Shown piece by piece: positions 9,135 to 17,376 of a stretch of 64,000 nt of DNA. Under the pieces are notes generated by a model, which was not told the origin of the DNA, searched no databases, and saw nothing but the letters and a program-made list of their open reading frames with translations. Within the stretch, counting starts at the first letter, position 1, and each line of letters opens with the position of its first letter. Both the position numbers and the translations under genes were made by a program. The stretch is from contig CP119326.1 of NCBI GenBank assembly GCA_029202665.1, forward strand, positions 2,170,001-2,234,000, written 5' to 3'. This DNA is from Candidatus Brevundimonas colombiensis. Lineage in GTDB: Bacteria; Pseudomonadota; Alphaproteobacteria; Caulobacterales; Caulobacteraceae.

Positions 9135-9332
9135 TCAGATTCAATCGACATCCATCAGGACGGGCTTGTGGCTCGTCATTCCGGGGCTGAGCGGAGCGAA
9201 GAACCCGGAACCCTGGGCCGCAGAGGCCGCGCCATACGCAGGTTAAAGCCTGATGCGCGACTCCTGGGTTCAGGGCTCGTCCTTCGGACGCCCCGGAATG
9301 ACGTGCCCAAGCTGAATGTCGATCGAACCTAG
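9135..9332. repeat. Palindromic intergenic element, copy 1 (198 bases)
   Basis: The outer ends are inverted and related: the right end ATGTCGATCGAACCTAG (9316-9332) matches 13 of 17 bases of the reverse complement at 9135-9151. Inside lies a perfect 13-base inverted pair CGTCATTCCGGGG/CCCCGGAATGACG (9174-9186 with 9291-9303). It fills the gap between two convergent genes, and its terminal CTAG contains the TAG stop of the L,D-transpeptidase gene. Related copies are at 36785-36880 and 59423-59597. Confidence 0.85.
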
Positions 9333-10372
9333 AGGAAGCGCACGGTCACGCCGGGCTTGACCTTGTCGGCCAGGGCCCAGGCGTCCCAGTTCGTCAGGCG
9401 CACGCAGCCGTGCGAGGCGGTCTTGCCGACCAGCTCCGGGTCGGGCGTGCCGTGGATGCCGTAGCTGGGCTTGTTCAGGTCGATCCAGACGACGCCCACC
9501 GGATTGTTGGGGCCGGGTTTGACCACCACCTTCTCCTTGCCGTCGCCATAGCTGAGCTTGGCCGGATCGTAGGTGTAGTCGGGATTGCGGGCCACGCCGT
9601 TGACCTTGACCGTGCCGGTCGGGGTGGGATTGTCGCCGCTGCCGATGGTGGCGGGGAAATAGGCGATCAGCTTGCCGTCGGCGTCGAAGGCGCGGACCGA
9701 ACCCTCGGACTTGTCGACGTCGATGTGGTCGACGTCGGCGGGCAGGGGCGTGGTGTTGACGGCCGGAACCAGCAGGGCCTGACCGACGCGATTGAAGTCG
9801 GCGCCGGGGTTCATGGCGCGCAACAGAGCCTCGGTGACGTGGAACCGCTCGGCCAGAGCCTCCACGATATTGGCGTACCCCATGTGATCGGCCCGGCCCT
9901 GGGCCGCGAGATCGGTCGGGACCGTGCCGAGATAGGGACCGGCGATGTCCTGTTGCGTGATCTGGTAGGTGGCGGTGATTGCGCCCTGACCGGCGGCGCG
10001 CAGGCGGTCCATGATCTGGGCGTCCAACTGGCCGTTGACGGGCAGACCTTGATCCCTCTGGAAGGCGGAAATGGCCTGTCGCATGTTGGAGCCGGCCAGG
10101 CCGTCGATGGCGCCGGGCGAGAAGCGCGCCCGTTCCAGAAGGACCTGGGCGCGGATCAGGGCGGGATCGGGCTGGGGCTGAGTTTGCGCGCCTGTCTGCT
10201 GCGGCGCCGGCTGGGTCGGCGGGGCATAGGCGGCGTTTTCGATGGCGTCGCGCGACAGGGGGCCGGTTTGGCCGACTTCGACGGTCGGGGCCTTGGCTTC
10301 TTCCTTGGGTGAACAGGCGGCGGTCAGGGACAGAACGGCGAAGGCGGCGAGGTAGGCGGGACGGATCATCAA
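9329..10372 (-). CDS. L,D-transpeptidase with peptidoglycan-binding domain
   Basis: A 347-residue periplasmic enzyme that cross-links peptidoglycan (3-3 bonds) or attaches proteins to it. An N-terminal signal ends in LTAAC, a probable lipobox. Residues about 78-130 form a PG_binding_1 domain (FSPGAIDGL...FQRDQGLPVNG). The C-terminal YkuD domain carries the HGTP...SHGCVRLTN motif with nucleophile Cys323. Start is MMIRP at 10372, or the second Met. It lies 34 bases after a 53-codon gene, probably in one operon. Its TAG stop is inside the terminal CTAG of the intergenic repeat. Confidence 0.93.
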   Translation of the reverse strand: MMIRPAYLAAFAVLSLTAACSPKEEAKAPTVEVGQTGPLSRDAIENAAYAPPTQPAPQQTGAQTQPQPDPALIRAQVLLERARFSPGAIDGLAGSNMRQAISAFQRDQGLPVNGQLDAQIMDRLRAAGQGAITATYQITQQDIAGPYLGTVPTDLAAQGRADHMGYANIVEALAERFHVTEALLRAMNPGADFNRVGQALLVPAVNTTPLPADVDHIDVDKSEGSVRAFDADGKLIAYFPATIGSGDNPTPTGTVKVNGVARNPDYTYDPAKLSYGDGKEKVVVKPGPNNPVGVVWIDLNKPSYGIHGTPDPELVGKTASHGCVRLTNWDAWALADKVKPGVTVRFL

Positions 10373-10406
10373 AGGACTTTCGGCAGGCGGTCGGGAAGGG
10401 GCGCGA

Positions 10407-10568
10407 TCAGTTGGGCTTGCCCGTGGCGGGGTCGGTTTCGGTCTCGCCGGAGTTGGACGAGCCTTTAGAACCCTGGGGTTCGGTCGCCGGGCGGGGCGGT
10501 TCGCCGGGCTTGCCGGGGCGAAGGTTTTCGTTCTCGATCTTGTGGTCGTCGGGGCGGCTGTCGGTCAT
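10407..10568 (-). CDS. Small hydrophilic protein of unknown function
   Basis: A 53-residue charged, proline- and glycine-rich protein (MTDSRPDDHKIENENLRPGK...), probably disordered, with no Cys and no membrane segment. Two ATGs compete: GGGAG abuts the one at 10574 but lies 6 bases before the one at 10568, so the latter is chosen. It precedes the L,D-transpeptidase gene by 34 bases on the same strand and may be co-transcribed. No function can be assigned. Confidence 0.55.
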   Translation of the reverse strand: MTDSRPDDHKIENENLRPGKPGEPPRPATEPQGSKGSSNSGETETDPATGKPN

Positions 10569-10719
10569 GGTCATCTCCCTGGAGGTCAGGGAACGCACGG
10601 CGCGGGCGACGGCTCCGTCAATGCTTGTTCACCATGCCGATCAACCCTGCTGAAACGCGAGCCGTGCAAGGGTAGGCTGTGGAACGGACCTTGCTGCACA
10701 GGGTCCGACGAGGATGGGC

Positions 10720-11880
10720 ATGACCGGAAATCTGCAGGTCGAGATCGTGAAGGCCGGGGCGCTGGACGGCGGCGCCGTCGCGCTGTGGCGCGCCTGGACG
10801 GCTGAGAACCCGGATCTGGCCAGCCCCTATTTCCGCTGGGATTACGCCGAGATCGCCAGCCGCGTCTGCCCCGGCGCGGCCATTGCCGTGTTCCGGCGCG
10901 ACGGCCGGATCGTCGGCTTCTTCCCGCATCAGCGGCGGGGCGGGGCGGTTCAGCCGCTGGGCGCGCCGATGAACGACTATCACGGGGTGATCGCGCCGGT
11001 CGGCGTGACGATCTCGCTGGAAGAGGTGGCGCGCCTGCTGAAGGCGCGGCGGCTGAACGTGCCGGGCTGGATCGGCGCGGGCGAGGCGGGCCAGGCGCGG
11101 CAGACCGTCCAGGCCGCCATGCCCGAGGACGGCTACGACGCCTGGTACGCCGAACGGCGCACGACCTTCGGCAAATATTTCAAGGACAAGGAGCGTGCGC
11201 GTCGCAGCCTGGAGAGCGAGCTGGGGACGGTCCGGGTCGAACGCGGCCTGCGCGACGCGGCCCTGCTGGATCAGTTGATCGACCTGAAGGCGGCGCAATA
11301 CCGACGGTCGGGCCTGCACGACATCTTCGCCTGCGGCTGGACGCGCGATCTGCTGCACGCCCTGATGGCCGATCCGCGCGCGGACTTCGGCGCCTCGATG
11401 GCGGCGATGCATGCGGGCGACAAGCTGGTGGCGGTGGAGTTCTCGCTGCACGCCGGGCGGCATTATCATTTCTGGTTCCCGGTCTATGAGCCGTCGCTGG
11501 CGCGGTGTTCGCCGGGCATCCTCTTGAGCATGGATACGATGCGGCTGGCCTCGGCCGAGGGGTTCCGCGTGTTCGACTTCGGTTTCGAGGGCGAGCCCTA
11601 CAAGAAGTATTTCGTCAACGCCCGCCAGACGGTGCGCGAGGCGGTGGTGCTGAAGCCGGGGCTGAGCCAGACGCTGAGCGACATGGCCGTGGGCGCGCTG
11701 GCGCAGGCGGGCGGCAAGGGCGAAAAGGTGCGAACCTCCCTGCGCCGCCGCTGGGCAACCATCGAGGCGTGCGAGCCCACCTCGGCCGGGCGGCTAAAGG
11801 GGACGGCGGCGGCGGCCCGCGCCATTGCGCACAAGCTGGCCGCCCGCAAGAAGACGCCCGCGCGCGTCGCCCATGCGTGA
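10720..11880 (+). CDS. CelD/BcsL-family GNAT acetyltransferase
   Basis: A 386-residue protein with the fold of acyltransferases linked to polysaccharide synthesis (CelD/BcsL, FemAB-like GNAT pair). Visible features are an N-terminal half with SPYFRWDYAEI and PLGAPMNDYHGVI, a central basic YFKDKERARRSLE helix, and the C-terminal GNAT half with FWFPVYEP...GILLSMDTM and FDFGFEGEPYKKYF. Family members act on exopolysaccharide or cell-surface glycans, so holdfast or capsule modification is plausible but inferred. GAGG lies 6 bases before ATG 10720, which is preferred to ATG 10714. It is followed after 13 bases by the JmjC-like gene. Confidence 0.8.
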   Translation: MTGNLQVEIVKAGALDGGAVALWRAWTAENPDLASPYFRWDYAEIASRVCPGAAIAVFRRDGRIVGFFPHQRRGGAVQPLGAPMNDYHGVIAPVGVTISLEEVARLLKARRLNVPGWIGAGEAGQARQTVQAAMPEDGYDAWYAERRTTFGKYFKDKERARRSLESELGTVRVERGLRDAALLDQLIDLKAAQYRRSGLHDIFACGWTRDLLHALMADPRADFGASMAAMHAGDKLVAVEFSLHAGRHYHFWFPVYEPSLARCSPGILLSMDTMRLASAEGFRVFDFGFEGEPYKKYFVNARQTVREAVVLKPGLSQTLSDMAVGALAQAGGKGEKVRTSLRRRWATIEACEPTSAGRLKGTAAAARAIAHKLAARKKTPARVAHA

Positions 11881-11893
11881 AGGAGAGGCCGTA

Positions 11894-12808
11894 ATGACCG
11901 AACGCCGCACCCGCTATCCCGGCCCGATCGCCGAGGCCAGGGATCATCCGCATACGCTGGTGTCCCAGGGCTTCGCCGAGGACGACGCCCTGGCGGCCGT
12001 GCTGGATCGCTATCCGGCCGAACTGTTCGACATCAATCTGTATGACTTCGACGACGAGGGGCAGGTGTCGTTGCGCACCGGGGCGCGTGGGCGGCTGTCC
12101 GGGCAGGACCTGTTGGAGGCGATCAAACAGGGACGGCTGTGGGTCAATCTGCGCGAGGTCGAACGCGGCTGGCCCGAGCTGTGGGCGGCGGCGATGACGG
12201 ACTTTGCGGCCATTCAGGCGACCTATCCGGGGATGCACGCGGTGCGGAACGCAGGGCAGCTGATCCTGTCGTCGCCCAAGGCGCGGGTGCCCTATCATTT
12301 CGACGCGGCGGGAGTGGTGTTGTTCCACCTGCGCGGACGCAAGCGTCTGTTCGTCTATCCAGGCGACGAACGGCACCTGCCGGAGCGCAACATGGAACAG
12401 GTCGTCACGCGCCAGACGACCGAGGAACTGCCCTATACGCTGGCGTTCGAGAACGACGCCCAGGTCATGGACCTGGAGCCGGGGCGGGCGCTGACCTGGC
12501 CATTGTATGCGCCGCACCGGGTGGAGAACCTGGATCGGTTCTGCGTCAGCCTGTCGATGGATTTCCAGACCTGGCCGTCGCGGTTCAGGAACGGGGCGCT
12601 GTTCACCAATGCGGTGATCCGCAGCCGGGGCGGGCGGCCGCGTCAGACGGACGGCATGGCCACGCCGGAACTGGCCGCGCGCTGGGCCGCGTCGCTGGCC
12701 CTGAAGAAGGCCGGGGCGATGAAGAGCCGCATCGCCCGTTTCGAACGCGATTTCGAACCCGAGGTCGGGGCGGCCGACGGCGCCGGAGCGCTGAGGCCCG
12801 CAGGTTAA
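11894..12808 (+). CDS. JmjC/cupin-like protein, candidate Fe(II)/2-oxoglutarate oxygenase
   Basis: A 304-residue protein with a cupin-like core: PYHFDAAGVVLFHLRGRK supplies an H-x-D pair (His135, Asp137), and WPLYAPHRVEN supplies a distal His208, together the usual facial triad of JmjC-type oxygenases. RLFVYPGDE follows the first strand pair as in that family. The hydroxylation target is unknown. AAGGAGAG precedes ATG 11894. The gene is 13 bases downstream of the CelD-like acetyltransferase, so the two probably act on the same surface glycan or protein. A purely structural cupin role cannot be excluded. Confidence 0.7.
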   Translation: MTERRTRYPGPIAEARDHPHTLVSQGFAEDDALAAVLDRYPAELFDINLYDFDDEGQVSLRTGARGRLSGQDLLEAIKQGRLWVNLREVERGWPELWAAAMTDFAAIQATYPGMHAVRNAGQLILSSPKARVPYHFDAAGVVLFHLRGRKRLFVYPGDERHLPERNMEQVVTRQTTEELPYTLAFENDAQVMDLEPGRALTWPLYAPHRVENLDRFCVSLSMDFQTWPSRFRNGALFTNAVIRSRGGRPRQTDGMATPELAARWAASLALKKAGAMKSRIARFERDFEPEVGAADGAGALRPAG

Positions 12809-12891
12809 TTCGCGTTCATGACCTGAAGTTAAAATGACTTCGTAGCGGGCGGCGCGCACCTTTCCCTCACAGACGGGAAGGAAACAGCCGA

Positions 12892-13782
12892 ATGAAGACC
12901 GCATTGATCGCCGCAGCCGCCGCCGCCGCCCTGACGGGCCTGGCCGCCGCACCCGCATCGGCCGAGGTCCAGATCCGCAACGCCGTGGCGCGGGTCGTCG
13001 TGATCGTCGAGGATCGCCAGGACGTGGGCGTCGAGGTGACGCAGGGCGGGTCGCGCCTGCCGGCCGTTCAGGTTCGCCGCGTGGGGCGCGACGTCCGCAT
13101 CGACGGCGGCCTGGGCCGCAACGGCGCATTCTGGGCCAGTGGCGGAAACCGCATTCGCGGATGCAACGCCAGCCAGGCCGATCCCGCCCAGCCCGGCCGA
13201 GGCGCGACCGTCGAGGTCAGCGACATCGGCCGCCTGCGCATGGAAGACGCGCCGATGATCGTGATCCGCACGCCCCGCGACGTGGATGTCAGCGCGGGCG
13301 GGGCGGTGTTCGGTTCGGTCGGACGCGGCGCGCGCTCCGTGCAGTTGAACAGCGGCGGATGCGGGGCGTGGAACGTGGCCAATGTCGACGGCCGCCTGGC
13401 GCTGGGCGTCGGCGGCTCCGGCTCGATCCGGGCGGGATCTTCGCGTGCGCTGGAGGCCAATGTAGGCGGGTCGGGCAGCATCTACGCCGGCTCCACGGGG
13501 AACCTGAAGGCGGCCGTGGGCGGATCGGGCAATGTCGAGGTGGCCAGCGCGGCGGGCGAGGGCGACCTGTCCATCGGCGGCTCGGGCGGCGTCAATGTGC
13601 GCCAGGGCCGTATGGACAAGCTGACGGTGGCCATCGGCGGGTCGGGCGACGTCCGCTATGGCGGGGCGACCCGCGACCTGAGCGTGGCCATCGCCGGATC
13701 GGGCAATGTCCGCGTCGGCTCCGCCACAGGCGCGGTGTCGCGCACCGTGGTCGGGTCTGGCACGCTGCAGATCGGACGCTGA
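12892..13782 (+). CDS. Secreted GIN-domain (DUF2807) protein
   Basis: A 296-residue protein with an N-terminal signal peptide (cleavage near PASA-E, residue 24). The second half, from about residue 165, is a run of short beta-helix turns marked by GGSGS, GGSGN and GGSGD at roughly 15-20 residue intervals, ending VVGSGTLQIGR. This is the pattern of the DUF2807/GIN domain, described as a putative autotransporter adhesin head. Two Cys lie near 90 and 157. AAGGA precedes ATG 12892. The gene stands alone and ends before a strong terminator. Confidence 0.8.
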   Translation: MKTALIAAAAAAALTGLAAAPASAEVQIRNAVARVVVIVEDRQDVGVEVTQGGSRLPAVQVRRVGRDVRIDGGLGRNGAFWASGGNRIRGCNASQADPAQPGRGATVEVSDIGRLRMEDAPMIVIRTPRDVDVSAGGAVFGSVGRGARSVQLNSGGCGAWNVANVDGRLALGVGGSGSIRAGSSRALEANVGGSGSIYAGSTGNLKAAVGGSGNVEVASAAGEGDLSIGGSGGVNVRQGRMDKLTVAIGGSGDVRYGGATRDLSVAIAGSGNVRVGSATGAVSRTVVGSGTLQIGR

Positions 13783-13806
13783 GGCCCGCCTCTTCGTCTC
13801 AATGGC

Positions 13807-13840
13807 AAGGCCCCCGGTCGTGGAACCCCGGGGGCCTTTT
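13807..13840 (+). terminator. Terminator of the GIN-domain gene
   Basis: Stem GGCCCCCGG/CCGGGGGCC (13809-13817 with 13828-13836) followed by TTTT. Confidence 0.85.
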
Positions 13841-13860
13841 CCTTATGGGCATGGCGCATG

Positions 13861-13892
13861 AAAAAGCCCCGGCGGATCGCTCCGCCGGGGCT
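13861..13892 (-). terminator. Terminator of the beta-barrel gene
   Basis: Perfect 11-bp stem GCCCCGGCGGA/TCCGCCGGGGC (13866-13876 with 13881-13891) with a TCGC loop. On the minus strand it is followed by TTTTT (13861-13865), so it serves the gene converging from the right. Confidence 0.85.
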
Positions 13893-13918
13893 CTTCGTAT
13901 CGGATCGCTCCGAAAGGC

Positions 13919-14668
13919 TTAGCGAACGCCCAGGACGCTCGTGATCGCCGCGACGCCCAGGTTGGCGCCGGCGCGATCGCGGGCTTGCAGGCCGCCGCCG
14001 AAGGAGTAGCGCAGGCCCAGCGACCACGTGTCGACGTCGGTCGAGTCCAGATCGGCGCGGGTGTAGGCGGCGCCCACCGAGAACGGGGTGTTCTCGAACT
14101 GGTACTCGGCGCCCACGCCGTAGGTCCAGGCGTCGACGCTGCTGCCGCCGTTCACGTCGACGTTGTTGTAGGCGACGCCCGCGTTCAGGCGCAGGTTCGG
14201 CATGACGTAGAAGGCGGCGTCGCCGCCGACGGTCCAGATGTCGCCGGCGTCGGCATCGGTCCAGGCGACCATGCCGGTCAGGGTCGAGCCGGCCAGATAC
14301 TTCTGCGCTTCGGCGCCCACGGTCCAGACGGTGTCGCCGGTGCCGATGCCGTTGGCGGCGACGAAGCCGCCGGCGCGGACGTCGGACGTCCACAGCTTGG
14401 TCAGGTGAGCGGCGGCGGCGCCCGAGGTGTCTTCTTCACCAAAGGCCTTGGTGTGATCGACGGCGCCGCTTAGCGTCACGGTCCAGTCGCGGGCCGGCAG
14501 GGCGACAGTGCCGTCGACCGACCAGATGTCGGCGTCGACGTCGTTGCCGGCGACTTTGACCGACGGGTTGGAATAGGTCACGCCAACCGAACCAATGGCG
14601 TCCTGGGCGAAGGCCGGAGCGGCGAACAGGGTGGCGGCGGCGGCCGAGGCGAGGAGGATCGTCTTCAT
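13919..14668 (-). CDS. Outer-membrane beta-barrel protein
   Basis: A 249-residue protein with a clear signal peptide (MKTILLASAAAATLFAAPAFA-Q) and alternating amphipathic beta strands with aromatic girdles (TVWTVGAEAQKY, DAWTYGVGAEYQF, DTWSLGLRYSFGGG). This fits a small porin-like barrel of 8-10 strands. A short tail follows the apparent last strand LRYSFGGG, so the true C-terminal residue is not the usual aromatic one. AAGGAC precedes the ATG. It is monocistronic, with its own terminator. Confidence 0.75.
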   Translation of the reverse strand: MKTILLASAAAATLFAAPAFAQDAIGSVGVTYSNPSVKVAGNDVDADIWSVDGTVALPARDWTVTLSGAVDHTKAFGEEDTSGAAAAHLTKLWTSDVRAGGFVAANGIGTGDTVWTVGAEAQKYLAGSTLTGMVAWTDADAGDIWTVGGDAAFYVMPNLRLNAGVAYNNVDVNGGSSVDAWTYGVGAEYQFENTPFSVGAAYTRADLDSTDVDTWSLGLRYSFGGGLQARDRAGANLGVAAITSVLGVR

Positions 14669-15355
14669 TTTGTTTTGTCCTTGGAAGTCCTTGCCCGGAT
14701 GGGGGTCCGGGAGGGGCGCCTGCTATCAGCATACGGACGAAGGGCAGCATCAAACCGCTGTTCGATAAGCCGCTGTCGCCAACTTGTTGCACGACTGTCA
14801 CGCAGTGCGGCAGGAATGTGTCGCCATCACGGAGAACCGAAGGCGCGCGGTTAACGCCAGCTTAGAATCCGGGCGTTGCCCCACCCCGGCTCTGATACGG
14901 CATCGATCGAAGCGAGCAGAGGCGGAGCGATTCCGGCGGCGCATCGCCCTATCAGAGTCGTCGCCCCGAGGTTCGGATCAGAAACACTCTATATAAGGTG
15001 TGCCTTAAGGCGGGCGCGCCTCGCCGATTCCAGCCCCGGGTCGGACGCTGGAAGCGAACTGAGGAAATCCTGTCTGCGCCTTGGTTTCGCCGCTTGACGA
15101 AATCGGAATCGGTAGGCATAAGCCACCACTCTTGTTGGACCGGCTGTGCACTTCGGTGCAGACGCGGTTCGCAAGAACGACCTAAGTCACTGTTCTTTGC
15201 AGCTTCTTGGGATATCACGGCCTTCGCGGGCAACTGCGTGGGCCGCTCGTTTTTGCGGATTTGCGTTTCCTGAGGGCTTTGGCCCGAAGGCCTTCGGTCT
15301 TTGAAATGGTTCACAGGGACGCGGTCCTCCGACCGCATTGGAAGTTAGCACCGAT
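14669..15355. promoter_or_regulatory. Divergent control region: beta-barrel gene promoter and S10 leader
   Basis: A 687-base stretch without a convincing gene. A CtrA-like half-site pair TTAA-N7-TTAG at 14851-14865 is followed directly by GAATC, a possible CcrM site; one mismatch makes this tentative. A candidate promoter for rpsJ is TTGACG (15094-15099), a 17-base spacer, and CATAAG (15117-15122), which would give a leader of about 230 bases. The leader contains a perfect 14-base palindrome CCGAAGGCCTTCGG (15284-15297) and a hairpin GCGGTC-CTCC-GACCGC (15321-15336) just before the rpsJ ribosome site. No tRNA was found here. Confidence 0.45.
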
Positions 15356-15661
15356 ATGGATCAAAGCATCCGCATCAGGCTCAAGGCCTTTGATCACCGC
15401 GTCCTCGATTTCTCGACGCGCGAGATCGTCAATACAGCCAAGCGCACCGGCGCGACCGTTCGCGGTCCGATTCCGCTGCCGACCCTGATCGAAAAGTTCA
15501 CCGTGAACCGCTCGCCGCACGTCGATAAGAAGTCGCGTGAGCAGTTTGAAATCCGCACGCACAAGCGCGTGCTCGACATCGTCGACCCCACCCCGCAGAC
15601 CGTGGACGCGCTCATGAAGCTCGACCTGTCCGCCGGCGTGGACGTCGAGATCAAGATTTAA
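15356..15661 (+). CDS. rpsJ: 30S ribosomal protein S10 (NusE)
   Basis: S10 (101 residues) is a head protein of the 30S subunit and also works as NusE in transcription antitermination. MDQSIRIRLKAFDHRVLD and the PLPTLIEKFTVNRSPH loop are diagnostic. GGAAG lies 11 bases before ATG 15356; the frame is open slightly upstream but only this start gives the conserved N-terminus. It is the first gene of the S10 operon. Confidence 0.98.
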   Translation: MDQSIRIRLKAFDHRVLDFSTREIVNTAKRTGATVRGPIPLPTLIEKFTVNRSPHVDKKSREQFEIRTHKRVLDIVDPTPQTVDALMKLDLSAGVDVEIKI

Positions 15662-15682
15662 AGTAGAAAGAGGCGGGATCCG

Positions 15683-16432
15683 ATGCGCACGGGCGTGATC
15701 GCCAAGAAGCTGGGCATGACCCGCGTGTTCGCCGAAGACGGCGCGCACGTACCGGTCACTGTGCTGCAGCTCGACGGCTGCCAAGTCGTCGGCCAACGTA
15801 CCCAGGAGCGTGACGGCTACGTCGCTCTCCAGCTGGGCGCTGGCACGAAGAAGGCCAAGAACACCAACAAGGCTCAACGCGAGACCTTCGCCAAGGCGGA
15901 AGTCGAACCGAAGGCCTATGTCACCGAGTTCCGCGTCGATGCGGACGGTCTGCTGGACGTGGGCGCCGAACTGTCGGCCGAACACTTCCTGGTCGGCCAG
16001 AAGGTGGACATCCAGGGTGAGACCATCGGCAAGGGGTTCGCCGGCGCCATGAAGCGCTGGAACTTCGGCGGTCTGCGCGCCACGCACGGCGTGTCGATCT
16101 CGCACCGTTCGCACGGTTCGACGGGTAACCGTCAGGATCCGGGCCGCACCTTCCCCGGCAAGAAGATGGCCGGCCACTACGGCACGGAAACCGTCACCAC
16201 CCAGAACCTGACCGTCGTCCGCGTGGACGCCGAGCGTGGCCTGATCCTGATCAAGGGCGCTGTCCCCGGTCACGACGGCAGCTATGTCAAGGTTCGCGAC
16301 GCCATCAAGAAGGCTCGCCCGGCCGACGCTCCGTTCCCCGGCGCGCTGAAGTCGAGCAAGTCTGCTGCTCAACCCGCCTCGACGCCGGCTGAAGAAGCCC
16401 CCGTCGAAGCGACCGAAGGCGGTGAAGCGTAA
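15683..16432 (+). CDS. rplC: 50S ribosomal protein L3
   Basis: L3 (249 residues) binds the 3' end of 23S rRNA near the peptidyl-transferase centre. GVIAKKLGMTRVF at the start and the GKGFAGAMKRWNF and SHRSHGSTGNRQDPGRTFPGKKMAGH loop region are typical. A low-complexity Ala/Glu-rich tail of about 30 residues is an extension common in alphaproteobacteria. Its TAA overlaps the ATG of rplD (TAATG), so the two are translationally coupled. Confidence 0.97.
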   Translation: MRTGVIAKKLGMTRVFAEDGAHVPVTVLQLDGCQVVGQRTQERDGYVALQLGAGTKKAKNTNKAQRETFAKAEVEPKAYVTEFRVDADGLLDVGAELSAEHFLVGQKVDIQGETIGKGFAGAMKRWNFGGLRATHGVSISHRSHGSTGNRQDPGRTFPGKKMAGHYGTETVTTQNLTVVRVDAERGLILIKGAVPGHDGSYVKVRDAIKKARPADAPFPGALKSSKSAAQPASTPAEEAPVEATEGGEA

Positions 16433-17070
16433 TGAAACTCTCTGTCATCCAACTCGACGGCAAGGCTGCCGGCGACGTGGAGCTGTCGGACGCCGTCTTC
16501 GGCATCGCCGACATCCGCGGCGACCTGCTGGCCCGCACCGTGAACTGGCAACTGGCCAAGCGCCGCGCCGGCACGCACAAGGTTCAAACCCGTAACGAGA
16601 ACTCTCGCACGGGCAAGAAGATGTACAAGCAGAAGGGCACCGGCGGCGCTCGTCACGGTTCGCGCCGTGCGCCGCAGTTCGTCGGCGGTTCGCGCGCCTT
16701 CGGTCCGGTCGTTCGCGACCACGGCTTCTCGCTGCCGAAGAAGATCCGCGCGCTGGCCCTGCGTCACGCCCTGTCCTCCAAGGCCAAGTCCGGCGACCTG
16801 ATCGTCGTCGACACCGTCTCGGTCAAGGAAGCCAAGACGGCCGCCCTGCGCGAGACCTTCGGCAAGCTGGGCTGGACCAAGGCTCTCATCATCGCGGGTC
16901 CGGAAGTCGACACGAACTTCGGCCTGGCCGCACGCAACATCCCGCACATCGATGTGCTGCCGAACGCCGGCCTGAACGTCTATGACATCCTGCGCGCGGA
17001 CAAGCTGGTGCTGACCAAGGCCGCCATCGAGGCGATCGAAGCCCGCTTCAGCGATAAGGAAGCCGCGTAA
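16432..17070 (+). CDS. rplD: 50S ribosomal protein L4
   Basis: L4 (212 residues) lines the polypeptide exit tunnel and in E. coli represses the S10 operon. The long tunnel loop motif KKMYKQKGTGGARHGSRRAPQF is present. The start overlaps the rplC stop and the stop overlaps the rplW start, both as TAATG, so rplC-rplD-rplW are tightly coupled. Confidence 0.97.
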   Translation: MKLSVIQLDGKAAGDVELSDAVFGIADIRGDLLARTVNWQLAKRRAGTHKVQTRNENSRTGKKMYKQKGTGGARHGSRRAPQFVGGSRAFGPVVRDHGFSLPKKIRALALRHALSSKAKSGDLIVVDTVSVKEAKTAALRETFGKLGWTKALIIAGPEVDTNFGLAARNIPHIDVLPNAGLNVYDILRADKLVLTKAAIEAIEARFSDKEAA

Positions 17071-17372
17071 TGGCCGCTCAACCTACCGCCAAGCACTACG
17101 ACACCATCCTGGCCCCGGTGATCACCGAAAAGGCCACGATCCTGTCGGAGCAGAACAAGGTCGTCTTCCGCGTCGCGGACACGGCCTCCAAGGACGAGAT
17201 CGCCGCGGCGGTCGAAAGCCTGTTCAAAGTCAACGTCGTCAAGGTCAACACCCTGGTTCAAAAGGGCAAGACCAAGCGCTTCCGGGGTATCCTGGGTCGT
17301 CGCGTCGACATCAAAAAAGCTATCGTGACGCTGGCTGAAGGCCAGTCGATCGACGTGACCACGGGGCTCTGA
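17070..17372 (+). CDS. rplW: 50S ribosomal protein L23
   Basis: L23 (100 residues) sits at the tunnel exit and docks trigger factor and SRP. YDTILAPVITEKAT and KGKTKRFRGILGRR are characteristic. It overlaps rplD by one base and is followed after 4 bases by rplB. Confidence 0.97.
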   Translation: MAAQPTAKHYDTILAPVITEKATILSEQNKVVFRVADTASKDEIAAAVESLFKVNVVKVNTLVQKGKTKRFRGILGRRVDIKKAIVTLAEGQSIDVTTGL

Positions 17373-17376
17373 TCAG

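Noticed and set aside
9135..9332. Insertion sequence interpretation of the palindromic element
   Set aside because: No transposase frame fits in 96-198 bases and no target-site duplication is evident; it is treated as a non-coding repeat.
13390..13780. Regular GGCGGSTCGGGC-type DNA repeat
   Set aside because: This encodes the GGSGS turns of the GIN-domain protein, so the repetition is protein-level.
14669..15355. Possible tRNA or small gene in the S10 upstream gap
   Set aside because: No T-loop GGTTCRA pattern with a matching acceptor stem and no frame with coding style was found; it looks like promoter and leader.
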